This document shows, one piece after another, positions 9,352 to 18,650 of a stretch of DNA of 64,000 nt. The DNA lies in assembly GCA_951812525.1 (NCBI GenBank), contig OX638316.1:2142630-2206629 (forward strand). The letters are read 5' to 3'. Under the pieces are notes generated by a model. That model searched no databases and was not told where the DNA came from. It saw only the letters and a program-made list of their open reading frames with translations. The DNA is from an uncultured Poribacteria bacterium. GTDB lineage: Bacteria; Poribacteria; WGA-4E; WGA-3G. Made by a program: the position numbers and the translations under genes. The number at the start of each line of letters is the position of its first letter. Within the stretch, counting starts at the first letter, position 1.

Positions 9352-10437
9352 TCAGGTAATGTAATAAGCGATAAAATCCTCGCTGTCAATGTCTGGCTGA
9401 CCTTGCCGGGCATAAAACGAAGAAAATCGTGATACGATGTCCTTTACAAAAAAGGGAGATATCTGAATTGAGGGTGTTTTAAATCTTTCATCAAAATCAG
9501 TCTTGTTCAAAGTGTTCAGTTTCCTGAAATTGAGAAATCCGCCTTCAAAGAAATCAGTTTTTGGCAGCCAATGATAGTAATCCGTATGATTGTTATTAGA
9601 AATAATTTTAAGCCTGTCTTTCTTCCTCCGATTTTGCCTAATACCGTCCAATGCAGCACTTACAATATCATTCTCTTTTTCGATCTCAACGAGGAGGATG
9701 CGATCTGTTTTGAATTCACCGTTTCTTCTGATAACAAGATCACACGCTGGACTCAGAACTACAAATGGTTGATTGTTCGTCTTTTCTTTCACAATACTTC
9801 CGGTTGTGATTTCTTCAGACACAGGTGGATATAGGTAAAATTCTTCAGGAAAGCAACGCTCTTCGTCTTCTTCAAGAAGTTGAAACAAATGATTCAGGGC
9901 ATATCGGAGGAGAGCCTTTTCAGTTCGTTCTGAATCTTCTGCTCCGTAGGACACCCATGCTTGTATCTGTGGTAAAAGGTTCTTGAGAAAAACTTCACTA
10001 AGTTGCTGTTCAATTAATCCTCTGCCTCCCATGATGTGAGTGAGTCCTGTATTATAAATTTCCCAAAACCGGTCTAGAAGTTCGTAGTATCCAGTTTCCC
10101 CTTTTGTAAAAACGTCAATAAGCATCGTTTTTTCATTCAGGTTATGGTTCCAATCTCCTGGATTTCCGGTAAATATCGCAATTGGGATCCGAAAAAATGA
10201 CTCTCTAATCTTTTCGACAACTTGAATTCCTTCATTACTTCGATGATTAGCAAGTTTCAAGTCAATAATAGCACCATCAAAGGAATTATCTAGTTTGTCT
10301 AATGCCTCCTCCAATGTTTTGCATTCGACTAGTTCAATATCTCGTTTTTTTTCGCGCGTGTAGTCTTCAAGATCATCCCTGAAACTCTCAAGTTCCTGTT
10401 CTATATCTTCAACTATAAGTAAACGTAATTTTTTCAC
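9352..10437 (-). CDS. receiver-domain protein with C-terminal SPACDL domain
   Basis: This 361-residue protein has an intact CheY-like receiver domain (residues 1-120): acidic pair E10-D11, phospho-acceptor D59 in AIIDLKL, the conserved Thr at 90 and Lys at 112. It has no DNA-binding output domain. An unassigned region of about 240 residues follows, centred on VVLSPACDLVIRR near residue 235, then an acidic-basic alternating segment. The start overlaps the stop of the dual-GHKL ATPase gene by four bases (ATGA), so the two are translationally coupled and the partner is probably the phosphodonor. The CDL motif could bind metal or be catalytic, but I cannot assign a function. Confidence 0.82.
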   Translation of the reverse strand: MKKLRLLIVEDIEQELESFRDDLEDYTREKKRDIELVECKTLEEALDKLDNSFDGAIIDLKLANHRSNEGIQVVEKIRESFFRIPIAIFTGNPGDWNHNLNEKTMLIDVFTKGETGYYELLDRFWEIYNTGLTHIMGGRGLIEQQLSEVFLKNLLPQIQAWVSYGAEDSERTEKALLRYALNHLFQLLEEDEERCFPEEFYLYPPVSEEITTGSIVKEKTNNQPFVVLSPACDLVIRRNGEFKTDRILLVEIEKENDIVSAALDGIRQNRRKKDRLKIISNNNHTDYYHWLPKTDFFEGGFLNFRKLNTLNKTDFDERFKTPSIQISPFFVKDIVSRFSSFYARQGQPDIDSEDFIAYYIT

Positions 10438-12599
10438 TTTTCACCTTCCATTTTGGGTTGAAGCCTGAAATGAGCACCTTCTTTAGATTCAAAAGCTTTC
10501 AGTTCAAACCCACTCCTGTCTGCAGCTTCTGCAGCTATCGCTAACCCCAATCCTGTTCCGTCTGGTTTGGTGGAAAAATGAGGTTCAAAGATCACTTCGC
10601 TCTCAATGAGATCTGTTTCAATTCCTGGTCCGGTATCGTGATAATCAATGTGAATCAGGGAACCCTCGTGGATCAGAAATTCAATCGTGATTTCGCGTGT
10701 TTCAGACTCTTTCTGACTGATCCAATAAAGACTATTGTCAACGAGATTCGTGAAGATCGCATAGATGTCCTGATGCCATACGGGAAATTTAAATTCGTCA
10801 GGGCATTTGATTTCAGCAGAGATATTATGAGATTTCATTTCGTTTTCAAAGACAGAAAATACATTCTCTATCGTTTTTTTCAACTCTAGAGGCTTTTTTG
10901 TGCCGCGTTTTCCCGCTGCCAACGGATCAAGCCTTTTAAAGAGGTTCACAAAGAATTGAGAGTTCTCAGCAATTCCATCAACGGTTTCCATAGCTTTTTC
11001 AAGGTCTTTTGAATCTCCATTTTTTTGAAATGAGTTGTATCTGCGCTTGAGATAAGGTATTCGGTTTCGGAAGTAGCTGAGAGGTCGTCTGGCTTCATGA
11101 AGTAAGACGTTAATAATTTTTCCTAAGGTGATTTGGCTCTGGTAAACAGCAACCGTTTGGCGAATTTCATCAGCAATTTTATTTTTATCTTCGGCATCCG
11201 CATTGATGTGCTTAATGATTTCGTCAGTTGTTATTCTATCAACAGCAGCCTTAGTTAGTTCCGTTTCTATATTCTGTTTGAGTTCATCAAAAGAAAAAAG
11301 ATTCTGTAAATTGCTTTCAACTTTGAAGGTGGGTCGGCTCAGACCTGCGCTCTTTCTATAATTGAAACGTCGCCATTCAAGTTCTGTTATGACTCGCGTT
11401 GTGATTTCTTTGAGATGATTAAAAGCTGTATTTTCCTTGAGTCCGTCCCTAGCACTTTTTTCAATTAAGTGAGATTGATCCTCGGACTGGATCTGCACAT
11501 ATCCAATTGCTTGATTACTGCCAATACAGCGTGTTGGATTCTGCACTCTTCGGGCATTGAGTTTCAGCCAATCAAAATCGGGATCTCCGAGCGGTCGAAT
11601 TCGAAATCCGTTTCGATAAACACCAATGCCGTTACTTGCATTCAGAATCTGTCTCGCTTCAAGTTTCTGGACATATTTTCCAAATTCATCCATAAAACCT
11701 CGCTTAATGAGAGCATCAATGGCATCTACCTCCCGGTCGTAAACACGAATATCAATGTCAAGTTCGCCGCAGCCAGTAGGAACTCCAAAATTGAACGTAA
11801 TCTTCTCTTCTATCGTGTTACGGGCTTTCTGCGATGAATAAGTCAACATTCCTGTACCGGCACTGCTGATTTTTCCAGATATTTTGTAATCATAAAGGTC
11901 AAAAAGTGGATACGGTTCAATAGTTTCGTTGATGTCGCTCACTTCCGGAAAACCGTTAACTGTCAAACTAATACGGAATGTCTCGCTTTTATCTTCATTG
12001 TTGAAGGCATTGATTATAGGTGAAGTGAGTTTTTTTAATTCAAACCGGAGTTTATCAAACTGTTTCTGATCCCATTCAGCGAGCATTTCACTCCCACCAT
12101 TGATAGTCAGCCGTGTGCCCGGAGCCTCAGAAACCCTCACTGTTTCTAATGGTATTTCTACATCATCCAAATATCGAGTAGTCTCAAAGTTACTCCATTC
12201 AAAATAGGCGGTTGTTTTCTCGCTTTTGGCGTTAACTGTTTCAAGAAGGAGATCTACCCCAAGAATGGACGCTGCATAGCGACCTACACCTTTACTGCCT
12301 TGCAGCACCCTTCCGGCAGGACTTTCTCGCCTTTCGCGCTTGTTGTCGGTTGATGGCACCAGCCATTTATTGATGACATCGTTTCTGGACATTCCATGCC
12401 CGTGATCGGAGATAATAATGGAATATCCACTATAGTCGGAAAACGCCTTAAATTCTATGTGCACATCAGGAGAATCAGCATCGTAAGCGTTCTTTACCAG
12501 CTCAAAAACAGCCGCATAATTATCTTGAATTAGATCGCGTCCGATCGTGAGAATGTGTCGTCCCGCGGGTCTAATCTTATAGGTTGCGTTGGTCTTCAT
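10434..12599 (-). CDS. dual-GHKL protein: Hsp90/MORC-like ATPase fused to histidine-kinase module
   Basis: This 721-residue protein carries two separate GHKL ATP-binding modules. The N-terminal one resembles Hsp90/MutL/MORC ATPases: N-box E33-D40 (ELVKNAYD), DHGHGM at 65-70 and GSKGVGR at 101-107. The C-terminal one is histidine-kinase-like: a dimerisation helix with HEARRPL near residue 500, N-box NLVDNS near 618, DTGPG near 655 and GTGLGLA near 681. ATG 12599 is chosen for the strong GAGGAGG eleven bases upstream. An in-frame start at 12674 lacks such a site. It sits between a small antitoxin-like gene and the receiver gene and overlaps the latter by four bases. Proteins combining these modules occur in predicted conflict (defence) operons; a phage-defence role is inference. 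Confidence 0.85.
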   Translation of the reverse strand: MKTNATYKIRPAGRHILTIGRDLIQDNYAAVFELVKNAYDADSPDVHIEFKAFSDYSGYSIIISDHGHGMSRNDVINKWLVPSTDNKRERRESPAGRVLQGSKGVGRYAASILGVDLLLETVNAKSEKTTAYFEWSNFETTRYLDDVEIPLETVRVSEAPGTRLTINGGSEMLAEWDQKQFDKLRFELKKLTSPIINAFNNEDKSETFRISLTVNGFPEVSDINETIEPYPLFDLYDYKISGKISSAGTGMLTYSSQKARNTIEEKITFNFGVPTGCGELDIDIRVYDREVDAIDALIKRGFMDEFGKYVQKLEARQILNASNGIGVYRNGFRIRPLGDPDFDWLKLNARRVQNPTRCIGSNQAIGYVQIQSEDQSHLIEKSARDGLKENTAFNHLKEITTRVITELEWRRFNYRKSAGLSRPTFKVESNLQNLFSFDELKQNIETELTKAAVDRITTDEIIKHINADAEDKNKIADEIRQTVAVYQSQITLGKIINVLLHEARRPLSYFRNRIPYLKRRYNSFQKNGDSKDLEKAMETVDGIAENSQFFVNLFKRLDPLAAGKRGTKKPLELKKTIENVFSVFENEMKSHNISAEIKCPDEFKFPVWHQDIYAIFTNLVDNSLYWISQKESETREITIEFLIHEGSLIHIDYHDTGPGIETDLIESEVIFEPHFSTKPDGTGLGLAIAAEAADRSGFELKAFESKEGAHFRLQPKMEGEK

Positions 12600-12685
12600 A
12601 GTTACCAATTCCTCCTCAACCTTTCCGAGATTTTTTGTGTGAAAAAATGGGGTTGAGTTTCCGACGTTATCCACGTTTCTCCCTT

Positions 12686-12898
12686 TTAAGATTTGGCTGT
12701 GCTGCCGGAAGCGACCTCAGGTTTAAGAATCAAGCCGTCCTTTTCGTCCTTTATAAAATTTTCATGTTCATCCGTGAGGAAATCACGTTTCTCCTGTTGT
12801 TTTATATTCTCGCACAGTGCGCGTAAATCATACTGAAAAGAGGCTGCCCACTCGTCGCGAATCCGATGAATTTCCTTGATAATTGAATCTTTCAACAT
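12686..12898 (-). CDS. small antitoxin-like protein
   Basis: This predicted 70-residue, highly charged protein contains IIKEIHRIRDEWAASF followed by YDL and a Glu/Lys-rich tail. It matches from memory a widespread short family (I..IR.E.A..F.YDL..I....K..E) often found as the partner of VapC-type toxins or alone. No PIN-domain toxin is next to it. ATG 12898 is preferred over 12973 because a sigma70-like promoter (12936-12964) sits between them, which would leave the longer start outside the transcript. It is the first gene of the dual-GHKL/receiver operon. Its role could be regulatory. Confidence 0.6.
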   Translation of the reverse strand: MLKDSIIKEIHRIRDEWAASFQYDLRALCENIKQQEKRDFLTDEHENFIKDEKDGLILKPEVASGSTAKS

Positions 12899-12935
12899 TT
12901 CAAGAAGTTTCCCATAAGAGATGGAAGATAAAATG

Positions 12936-12964
12936 AGTATATCATTAATTTTGGAAGATCTCAA
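12936..12964 (-). promoter_or_regulatory. sigma70-type promoter of the dual-GHKL operon
   Basis: On the minus strand TTGAGA (12964-12959) is followed by exactly 17 bases and TATACT (12941-12936). The start point would fall near 12929, upstream of the ATG at 12898 and downstream of the ATG at 12973. Confidence 0.6.
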
Positions 12965-13053
12965 GTTAAACATTCAGTGAGCGATAGGATACTGTGATGC
13001 TTGTCTGAATCTGGGATTTTAGTGTATTTTGTCAATGAACGGTCTTGGTGAGG

Positions 13054-13087
13054 CGTTGGGTTTCACTTCAGTTCAACCCAACCTACG
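13054..13087. repeat. MITE-like dispersed element, short copy B
   Basis: The two ends of the roughly 105-base element (CGTTGGGTTTCACTTC and GTTCAACCCAACCTAC) are nearly fused here, leaving a perfect small hairpin. This looks like an internal deletion. Next to it, 13108-13126 is a GTGCGGTT-AGA-AACCGCAC hairpin of another dispersed family. Confidence 0.6.
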
Positions 13088-13186
13088 ATTATTAATTTTC
13101 AGCTTCGGTGCGGTTAGAAACCGCACCTACCGTTTTGGCAATTAGCGGATGGTAGTCGGCGATTGGAGATCTATCTTTCAGCGTTT

Positions 13187-13903
13187 TTATGTCAAGAAGC
13201 GGTGGTAGAAAAGGGTTGTGAGTATTTTGTAGCCCGCTTTGAGGGTGCCGGTAAGGGTACCGGTAATTTTGGAGGTACCGATGCGTTTTCGGTAGCGGAC
13301 AGGGACTTCGCATGCGGGGATTCCTTGTTTGGCGGCTTTGAGTTGCATCTCGACTGTCCATCCAAAGGTTTTGTCTTGCATGTTTAAGGCGAGAAGTTGA
13401 GGATAGCGGATTGCTCGAAAGGGTCCTAAATCTGTATAGCGTACCCCGAAGAAGTGCCGTATTAAGAGACAGGCGAGCCAATTGCCGAATCGTGCTTGTG
13501 GTAGTAACGCTTCCCGTGCGTTGTAGGCTTTCCTCGCACCGATGACGAGAACGGCTCTGCCTTCAAGGATAGGTTGGAGGAGTCGAGGCATGTCCGTTGG
13601 ATAGTCGCTATAGTCGCCATCGAGAAAAACGACGATATCGGGTGGTGTTTCTGCGAGTGCAGCGATGCCTGCCAGACAGGCGGACCCGTAGCCTTTCCGC
13701 GGTTCATTCACAACCCGCGCACCGTTTTGTTCGGCGATTACAGCCGTGTTGTCCGTAGAGCCGTTGTCAACAACGATAATTTCGTGTATTATTGCGCCAG
13801 TGTGTCCGTCAGGTGTGCACACGGTCTTCGGAATATCAGTGATGACTTGGGCAATGGCGTTTTCCTCATTGAGTGCTGGGATGACAACTGAAATCGTTTT
13901 GAT
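13187..13903 (-). CDS. family 2 glycosyltransferase with an apparent AUC start
   Basis: This 238-residue protein resembles dolichol-phosphate-mannose-synthase-like GT2 enzymes. It has the N-terminal ISVVIPALNEEN strand, VVDNGSTDNT, the nucleotide/metal motif FLDGDYSDYP and a C-terminal basic segment. GT2 enzymes of this type move a sugar from a nucleotide donor to a lipid or polymer acceptor. The first conserved strand is encoded upstream of any ATG, GTG or TTG. The frame is open from 13903, where an ATC codon lies five bases after a perfect AAGGAGG (13909-13915). The first conventional start, GTG 13822, would remove the first beta strand. So either ATC is used or an ATG has been lost. No transmembrane helix is seen. 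It follows the moxR gene by 67 bases on the same strand. Confidence 0.78.
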   Translation of the reverse strand: MKTISVVIPALNEENAIAQVITDIPKTVCTPDGHTGAIIHEIIVVDNGSTDNTAVIAEQNGARVVNEPRKGYGSACLAGIAALAETPPDIVVFLDGDYSDYPTDMPRLLQPILEGRAVLVIGARKAYNAREALLPQARFGNWLACLLIRHFFGVRYTDLGPFRAIRYPQLLALNMQDKTFGWTVEMQLKAAKQGIPACEVPVRYRKRIGTSKITGTLTGTLKAGYKILTTLFYHRFLT

Positions 13904-13970
13904 GGTGTCCTCCTTTCCGATGACCTTGATCGGTGGCTCAAGATAATAGATTGGTGGACCCTGGTGATTT

Positions 13971-14978
13971 CTAGAACCTCACAGCAGGCTCCTGTACCGT
14001 GTCAAGCAGGCGTTGGATGACGGTATCGGAGTCAACGCCCTCTGCTTCAGCATGGAAGTTGGTTAGGATCCGATGTCGTAAGACCGCTGGGGCAACAGAT
14101 TTAACGTCTTCGCAAGAGGCGTTGTACCTGCCGCGTAGAATTGCTCGTGCTTTTGCACCTAAGATGAGATACTGCCCTGCACGAGGTCCTGCCCCCCATC
14201 GTATCCACTGCTTGATGAAATCGGGAGCGTCTTCCATTTTCGGACGCGTCGCGCGTGCGATTTTTACGGCGTATTGAACGACGTTATCGGCAGCTGGGAC
14301 CCGCCTGACAATTTTATGAAGTTCTACGATGGCTTCACCAGACAACGCGGTTTCGAGTTCTGGTATATCTGCTCCGGTTGTCGCGGCGACAATATCTGTC
14401 TCCTCATTTTCTGTCGGATAGTCTATCACAATTTTGAACATAAACCGATCCAGTTGTGCTTCTGGAAGTGGATAGGTTCCCTCTTGCTCGATTGGGTTTT
14501 GTGTGGCGAGCACGAAGAAGGGCTGCTCCAATTGGAATTCGGTTCCACCGGCGGTGACGTGATGCTCCTGCATCGCCTCTAAGAGGGCGGCTTGGGTCTT
14601 CGGTGGTGTTCTGTTGATTTCGTCGGCGAGGAGAATGTTGGCGAAAATAGGTCCCTGGATAAACCGGATAGTGCGGTGTCCTGTGGTCCGATCTTCCTCT
14701 AAGACATCGGTGCCGGTGATGTCAGCGGGCATCAGGTCTGGCGTGAACTGGATTCGCTTGAATTTAAGGTTCAGAATTTGTGCCAAGGTCCGAATCATGA
14801 GCGTTTTAGCGAGACCCGGCACGCCTTCTAACAGACAGTGTCCTCCGGCAAAAAGTGCCATCAACATCTGATTAATGACGTCTTCTTGCCCGATAATAGT
14901 TTTTTTCAGTTGTGCCAAAATTAGTTCTTGGCTTTGCATCAACTCTTCTATGGCTTGAACTTCTTCTGTTGCCGGCAT
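13971..14978 (-). CDS. MoxR-family AAA+ ATPase
   Basis: This 335-residue AAA+ ATPase belongs to the MoxR group: Walker A GVPGLAKT near residue 51, Walker B LLADEINR near 116, sensor 1 ATQNP, the LDRFM arginine-finger region and a C-terminal lid domain. MoxR proteins are chaperone-like ATPases that mature metal centres or cell-envelope complexes, usually next to a DUF58/VWA partner. No such partner is present. It is flanked by the glycosyltransferase downstream and the secreted transglutaminase-like protein upstream, so a cell-envelope role is plausible but inferred. Confidence 0.9.
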   Translation of the reverse strand: MPATEEVQAIEELMQSQELILAQLKKTIIGQEDVINQMLMALFAGGHCLLEGVPGLAKTLMIRTLAQILNLKFKRIQFTPDLMPADITGTDVLEEDRTTGHRTIRFIQGPIFANILLADEINRTPPKTQAALLEAMQEHHVTAGGTEFQLEQPFFVLATQNPIEQEGTYPLPEAQLDRFMFKIVIDYPTENEETDIVAATTGADIPELETALSGEAIVELHKIVRRVPAADNVVQYAVKIARATRPKMEDAPDFIKQWIRWGAGPRAGQYLILGAKARAILRGRYNASCEDVKSVAPAVLRHRILTNFHAEAEGVDSDTVIQRLLDTVQEPAVRF

Positions 14979-15085
14979 TTTCTAATTGTTTACCTCGCTG
15001 GGAATAGCAGTCAGCCATCAGCAGTCAGTTGCAGCGGTTCTGATTCGTCTGACTGGTTGCTGGCAACTGTGACTATTGAAAGAAT

Positions 15086-18040
15086 CTACTGCGTTAGTAT
15101 GAATCGTTTTGTTCCTCGATTTGAAGCGGCTCTAACAACCTCTTTGAGATGTTCGATGTTGTGCGGTGTTACTATTGGGGTCAGGAAACGGACAGTCTGA
15201 TGCATTTCGGCTTTACGCTTGGATTGGGTGTAGCGGAGTTGGATCTCAGCAACTTCGGTGTTCAGCGCGAGTTCTTCAGGGATGGTTTCTATTCTGAAGG
15301 GTGCCTCTGTGCTGACACTGACTTTGTCTTCAAGCGATAACGCCTTGCCGATGATAGCCGGATACATTCGACGCTCCTCGCTTAGCAACTCTGCATACGG
15401 GTGCTTAACGAGGGGTAATTCGAGCACGAATTGGCTACCAATGGCGTATAAATAGCCTTCGCAGGTCCAGGTGACCTCAACTTTCAACTCGTTTTCCAGT
15501 TTGAAAAGATCGGATGACTTGAACTCTATTACTTTGGCGCGATCGTCTAATTCCAGCTGTTTGTGCATGAATTCGGATCGTTCTTCGTTGGTATCAAACC
15601 TCGCAAGTTGACTCCGCAATCTTATGTTGAAGCTTCCAGTGACCGTTAGTTCTTGACGAACGGAGACGCTCATGTCCTTTTTAACTTGGACGTGGGTGTG
15701 GGTCCGTTTCAGATTCGATGTGGCGTCCAGGGAAGGGCTTTTCTGAAAGAGATAGAGTTTATTCTGTATGTCACGTGCATGCTCGGAAGCAGTATTTTCT
15801 GAACTATCGGCTTTATCTTCTGTTAGGAATTGTGGGTTGATAATGAGTGTCCATCTGCCTTGGTCGCTGGCAGGAAAATCACCGAAAGCACAAGTTTCTG
15901 ACGTTGGATCGAGCCAGATGAGTTCGTCGTCTTTATTTCCTTCGACCGCAAGAATCATGTGATTGAAATAGGCTAACGAAGGGACGGCTTCGACTTCCGA
16001 ACCGCCATCTGGAAGGTGGGCATTAACGCCGCGCGTATCACCGGCGGAGATGAGAACGGGATAGGAATTAATGCCTGCTGATGCGAGCATTGTGGACAGA
16101 AGGGTTGTTTTATCTTTACAATCGCCTCTACCGTCTTTCAAAACGAGGTTAGCAGGACGGGGTTTAATTGCCCAGATGCCAAGTTCATAACCGAGGTATC
16201 GGATGTTGGTTGCGACGTATTCATAAAGCCTTTTCACTTTTTCTTGTCGGGTCCAAGCACCCTTGAGGAGTTGTTCTGTCTTTTCGGCGATTTCTGGTGT
16301 AAGGGTATCTTGCTCCCGAATCAAGGTGGCATACCACGTCACGAGTTTATTCCAAGAATCGATTGAGGAGATGCTAATGCTGTAAGCGAGGTCTTGCGGT
16401 GCAGGCATCAGGTATTCCTCTTTCAAGGGTGGAACGTCTTGTGCCTCAAAGGTATAAGTTCGAGTATAGTTGCTTTCCGTAATCGTGGGTTTAATGGCGA
16501 GGAACGGGGCAGTATCGGGGCCAGTGGATGCTCCCGAAATCTGATAATACAACTGCTTTTTCTTTGGAATATGCACAGTCAGTCGATAATGTTGCACCGG
16601 TTGTGATGCTTGGAAGTAGACTTTGCGCCAGAATTCGCCTTGCATGACATGCCCAAGGTTATTCGTGGAGTAGGCGTAATCTATGATACATCCGTCGGTG
16701 GCACCGGGAATAGCGAAGTACATCAAACGTGCATCGACGTACAATCCGGCGTCCACGGCACTGGGTGGTATCAGATCGGTTATCACTTGGTTTGTGTCGA
16801 GTTCAACGACGTTGCCCTTCGGAGTCAACGTTCGTGCGTGATGGATCGTAACATCGTCTTTGCCGCGCATGTATGGAATGCTCACCTCGGCGAGGTCCAT
16901 GCCGTTTTCATTAAAGATTTTGACGACGCGTCGCATGGAATAGATATAACGGCTCTTTTCATCGATATCAACGTCGATACTTTCCCAAAGCACGATGGCA
17001 CCGTCATCTGGATACGCTTTTTGAGATGGGGCATTCTTGATGGCTTCTTGAATGGCTTTTTCGTCGGCTTCGCTGATGTAGTCATAGGGGAGTGGAGATT
17101 TATTGCCGCTATAGGCATCGTCGGAGGCGGTGGTTTCTGCAATTTCATGCGCATCTGATTCGGTAGGCGATGCTTCGGCGATAACTTCTGGTTCGGGTGG
17201 TGGACTCGGTAAAGCGGTACGGCGTGTGCCTAAAAACGTTTTTTCGGCGAGTTTACCGTCGTCTGCCTTTTCTTCAGTTTCGAGCGCGGTGGTTAGGTTT
17301 CGGGTGGCATTCCCGTCACCGTTATCATCAAGATGTGGGTGTTCGGATTGAATGGTGCCGAAGTCTTTATACCAGTCTTTCGTTCGTTCCTCTACGGATA
17401 GAAATGCTTCTAACAGTGAGATTGCCCCGTCGCTGTTGGTATCAGCGACAGCCGCGGAAAAGGCATTGACAAAAATATCTCCGAATCCTGCTTGTAGTGA
17501 ATAACCCTCATTCGGTGAACTTGAGGTCAGAATTATCCGTCCGGGTGCACTAAGTTGTGATACCAGTCTTCCACTATAAGGGAAGCCGAAGATTAGGATC
17601 TGATTTTCGGCAGGGATGCTGTTGATAAGCGTTATGTATTCCGTTTCACTAATATCTCGTCCCATTAAATTAAACTTTGGAGTGCCTCTACCAGTACGGG
17701 AGGCGTGTCCGAGCATGAACAGCAGGAACCGATCTGAGGGTTGGATTTTCTCAGTGAGTTCTGCGAACGCCGTTAAGATCGGCTCGCGTCTTGATTCGGC
17801 ATCGACAAGTCCGGGTTTTTCGGAATCTCCCATATCCTCAAAGAGGAAGGTGATTTGTGCTGGGGTATAGCCGTATTCATCGGTGAGTAGTTGATGGAAC
17901 CCGGAGGTGGCACTCCAGAATGCGTCGTAAAAGGACTTTTCGCCAGCAGCGCCACCGATAATCAGCACGTAATCGTCTGCGAAAGAGACCGGTGCAGAGA
18001 TTAGACAAATGACGAGAATTGTAAGTAGTAATTGACGCAT
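15086..18040 (-). CDS. secreted DUF3857/transglutaminase-like protein with caspase-like N-terminal domain
   Basis: This 984-residue protein has a signal peptide (residues 1-21, ending SFA). A caspase/C13-peptidase-like domain follows (about 22-235) with the His in LFMLGHAS. The expected nucleophile position reads FGFPYSG instead of a DSCYSG-type motif, so the Cys is missing and this domain is probably not a protease. An EF-hand-like DTNSDGAISLLEAF follows. The second half has a DUF3857 beta domain and then a transglutaminase core: Cys in RGDCKDKT, His in YFNHMI and Asp in IWLDPTS, all present. ATG 18040 is chosen because GGAG lies six bases before it. The protein probably acts in the periplasm or at the surface. 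The substrate is unknown. Confidence 0.82.
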   Translation of the reverse strand: MRQLLLTILVICLISAPVSFADDYVLIIGGAAGEKSFYDAFWSATSGFHQLLTDEYGYTPAQITFLFEDMGDSEKPGLVDAESRREPILTAFAELTEKIQPSDRFLLFMLGHASRTGRGTPKFNLMGRDISETEYITLINSIPAENQILIFGFPYSGRLVSQLSAPGRIILTSSSPNEGYSLQAGFGDIFVNAFSAAVADTNSDGAISLLEAFLSVEERTKDWYKDFGTIQSEHPHLDDNGDGNATRNLTTALETEEKADDGKLAEKTFLGTRRTALPSPPPEPEVIAEASPTESDAHEIAETTASDDAYSGNKSPLPYDYISEADEKAIQEAIKNAPSQKAYPDDGAIVLWESIDVDIDEKSRYIYSMRRVVKIFNENGMDLAEVSIPYMRGKDDVTIHHARTLTPKGNVVELDTNQVITDLIPPSAVDAGLYVDARLMYFAIPGATDGCIIDYAYSTNNLGHVMQGEFWRKVYFQASQPVQHYRLTVHIPKKKQLYYQISGASTGPDTAPFLAIKPTITESNYTRTYTFEAQDVPPLKEEYLMPAPQDLAYSISISSIDSWNKLVTWYATLIREQDTLTPEIAEKTEQLLKGAWTRQEKVKRLYEYVATNIRYLGYELGIWAIKPRPANLVLKDGRGDCKDKTTLLSTMLASAGINSYPVLISAGDTRGVNAHLPDGGSEVEAVPSLAYFNHMILAVEGNKDDELIWLDPTSETCAFGDFPASDQGRWTLIINPQFLTEDKADSSENTASEHARDIQNKLYLFQKSPSLDATSNLKRTHTHVQVKKDMSVSVRQELTVTGSFNIRLRSQLARFDTNEERSEFMHKQLELDDRAKVIEFKSSDLFKLENELKVEVTWTCEGYLYAIGSQFVLELPLVKHPYAELLSEERRMYPAIIGKALSLEDKVSVSTEAPFRIETIPEELALNTEVAEIQLRYTQSKRKAEMHQTVRFLTPIVTPHNIEHLKEVVRAASNRGTKRFILTQ

Positions 18041-18122
18041 TTTCTTCTCCAACCCCTAACCCTCTTTATGGGGGAAATCCTGCGGGTTTTATGGGGGGTT
18101 TAACCACCCTTTTCAGGGGGAA

Positions 18123-18611
18123 TTATGTAGGGGAAACTGCTATGAAATCACCGCTTTTTCCACCCGTCTTTTTTACCAGTTTGACATCAGCGATGACCAT
18201 CTCCCTGTCCACTGCTTTACACATATCGTAGACGGTCAATGCTGCAACTGACACAGCGGTGAGTGCTTCCATCTCTACGCCTGTGCGACCGACTGTTTGG
18301 ACTTCTGCTTCAATCTCAATCTTTGGTGTGTTAGCTGCAATAGCGAGTTCAACGCGGATTGACGTCAGCGCGAGCGGATGGCACAGCGGGATAAGTTCGC
18401 CAGTCCGTTTCGCCGCCATGATACCAGCAAGGCGTGCGACTTCTAATACATCGCCTTTCTTCATCTTTTGTTCGGCGATTAATTGAAGCGTTTCGGGTCG
18501 GGCGGTGATGTGTCCTCGTGCGATGGCAACGCGTAATGTTTCCTGTTTGCCGCCGACATCTACCATCCGAGTGTTGCCTTTTTCGTCAAAGTGTGTGAGT
18601 TTTTCGCTCAT
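18123..18611 (-). CDS. moaC: cyclic pyranopterin monophosphate synthase
   Basis: This 162-residue MoaC is of usual length. It catalyses the second step of molybdenum cofactor synthesis, rearranging the MoaA product into cyclic pyranopterin monophosphate. The family signatures are present: MVDV near the N-terminus, [24 protein letters not shown] and the final KxGGKSG. No other moa gene lies in the window, so the pathway is dispersed. It ends 82 bases before the start of the transglutaminase-like gene. Confidence 0.95.
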   Translation of the reverse strand: MSEKLTHFDEKGNTRMVDVGGKQETLRVAIARGHITARPETLQLIAEQKMKKGDVLEVARLAGIMAAKRTGELIPLCHPLALTSIRVELAIAANTPKIEIEAEVQTVGRTGVEMEALTAVSVAALTVYDMCKAVDREMVIADVKLVKKTGGKSGDFIAVSPT

Positions 18612-18650
18612 ATTTTGTGTTTACGGCAGAGCAGAGTCTGCCTACTACCT

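Noticed and set aside
16610-17158. 182-codon open frame on the plus strand
   Set aside because: It lies opposite the transglutaminase-like gene, whose motifs are clear, and has no domain of its own.
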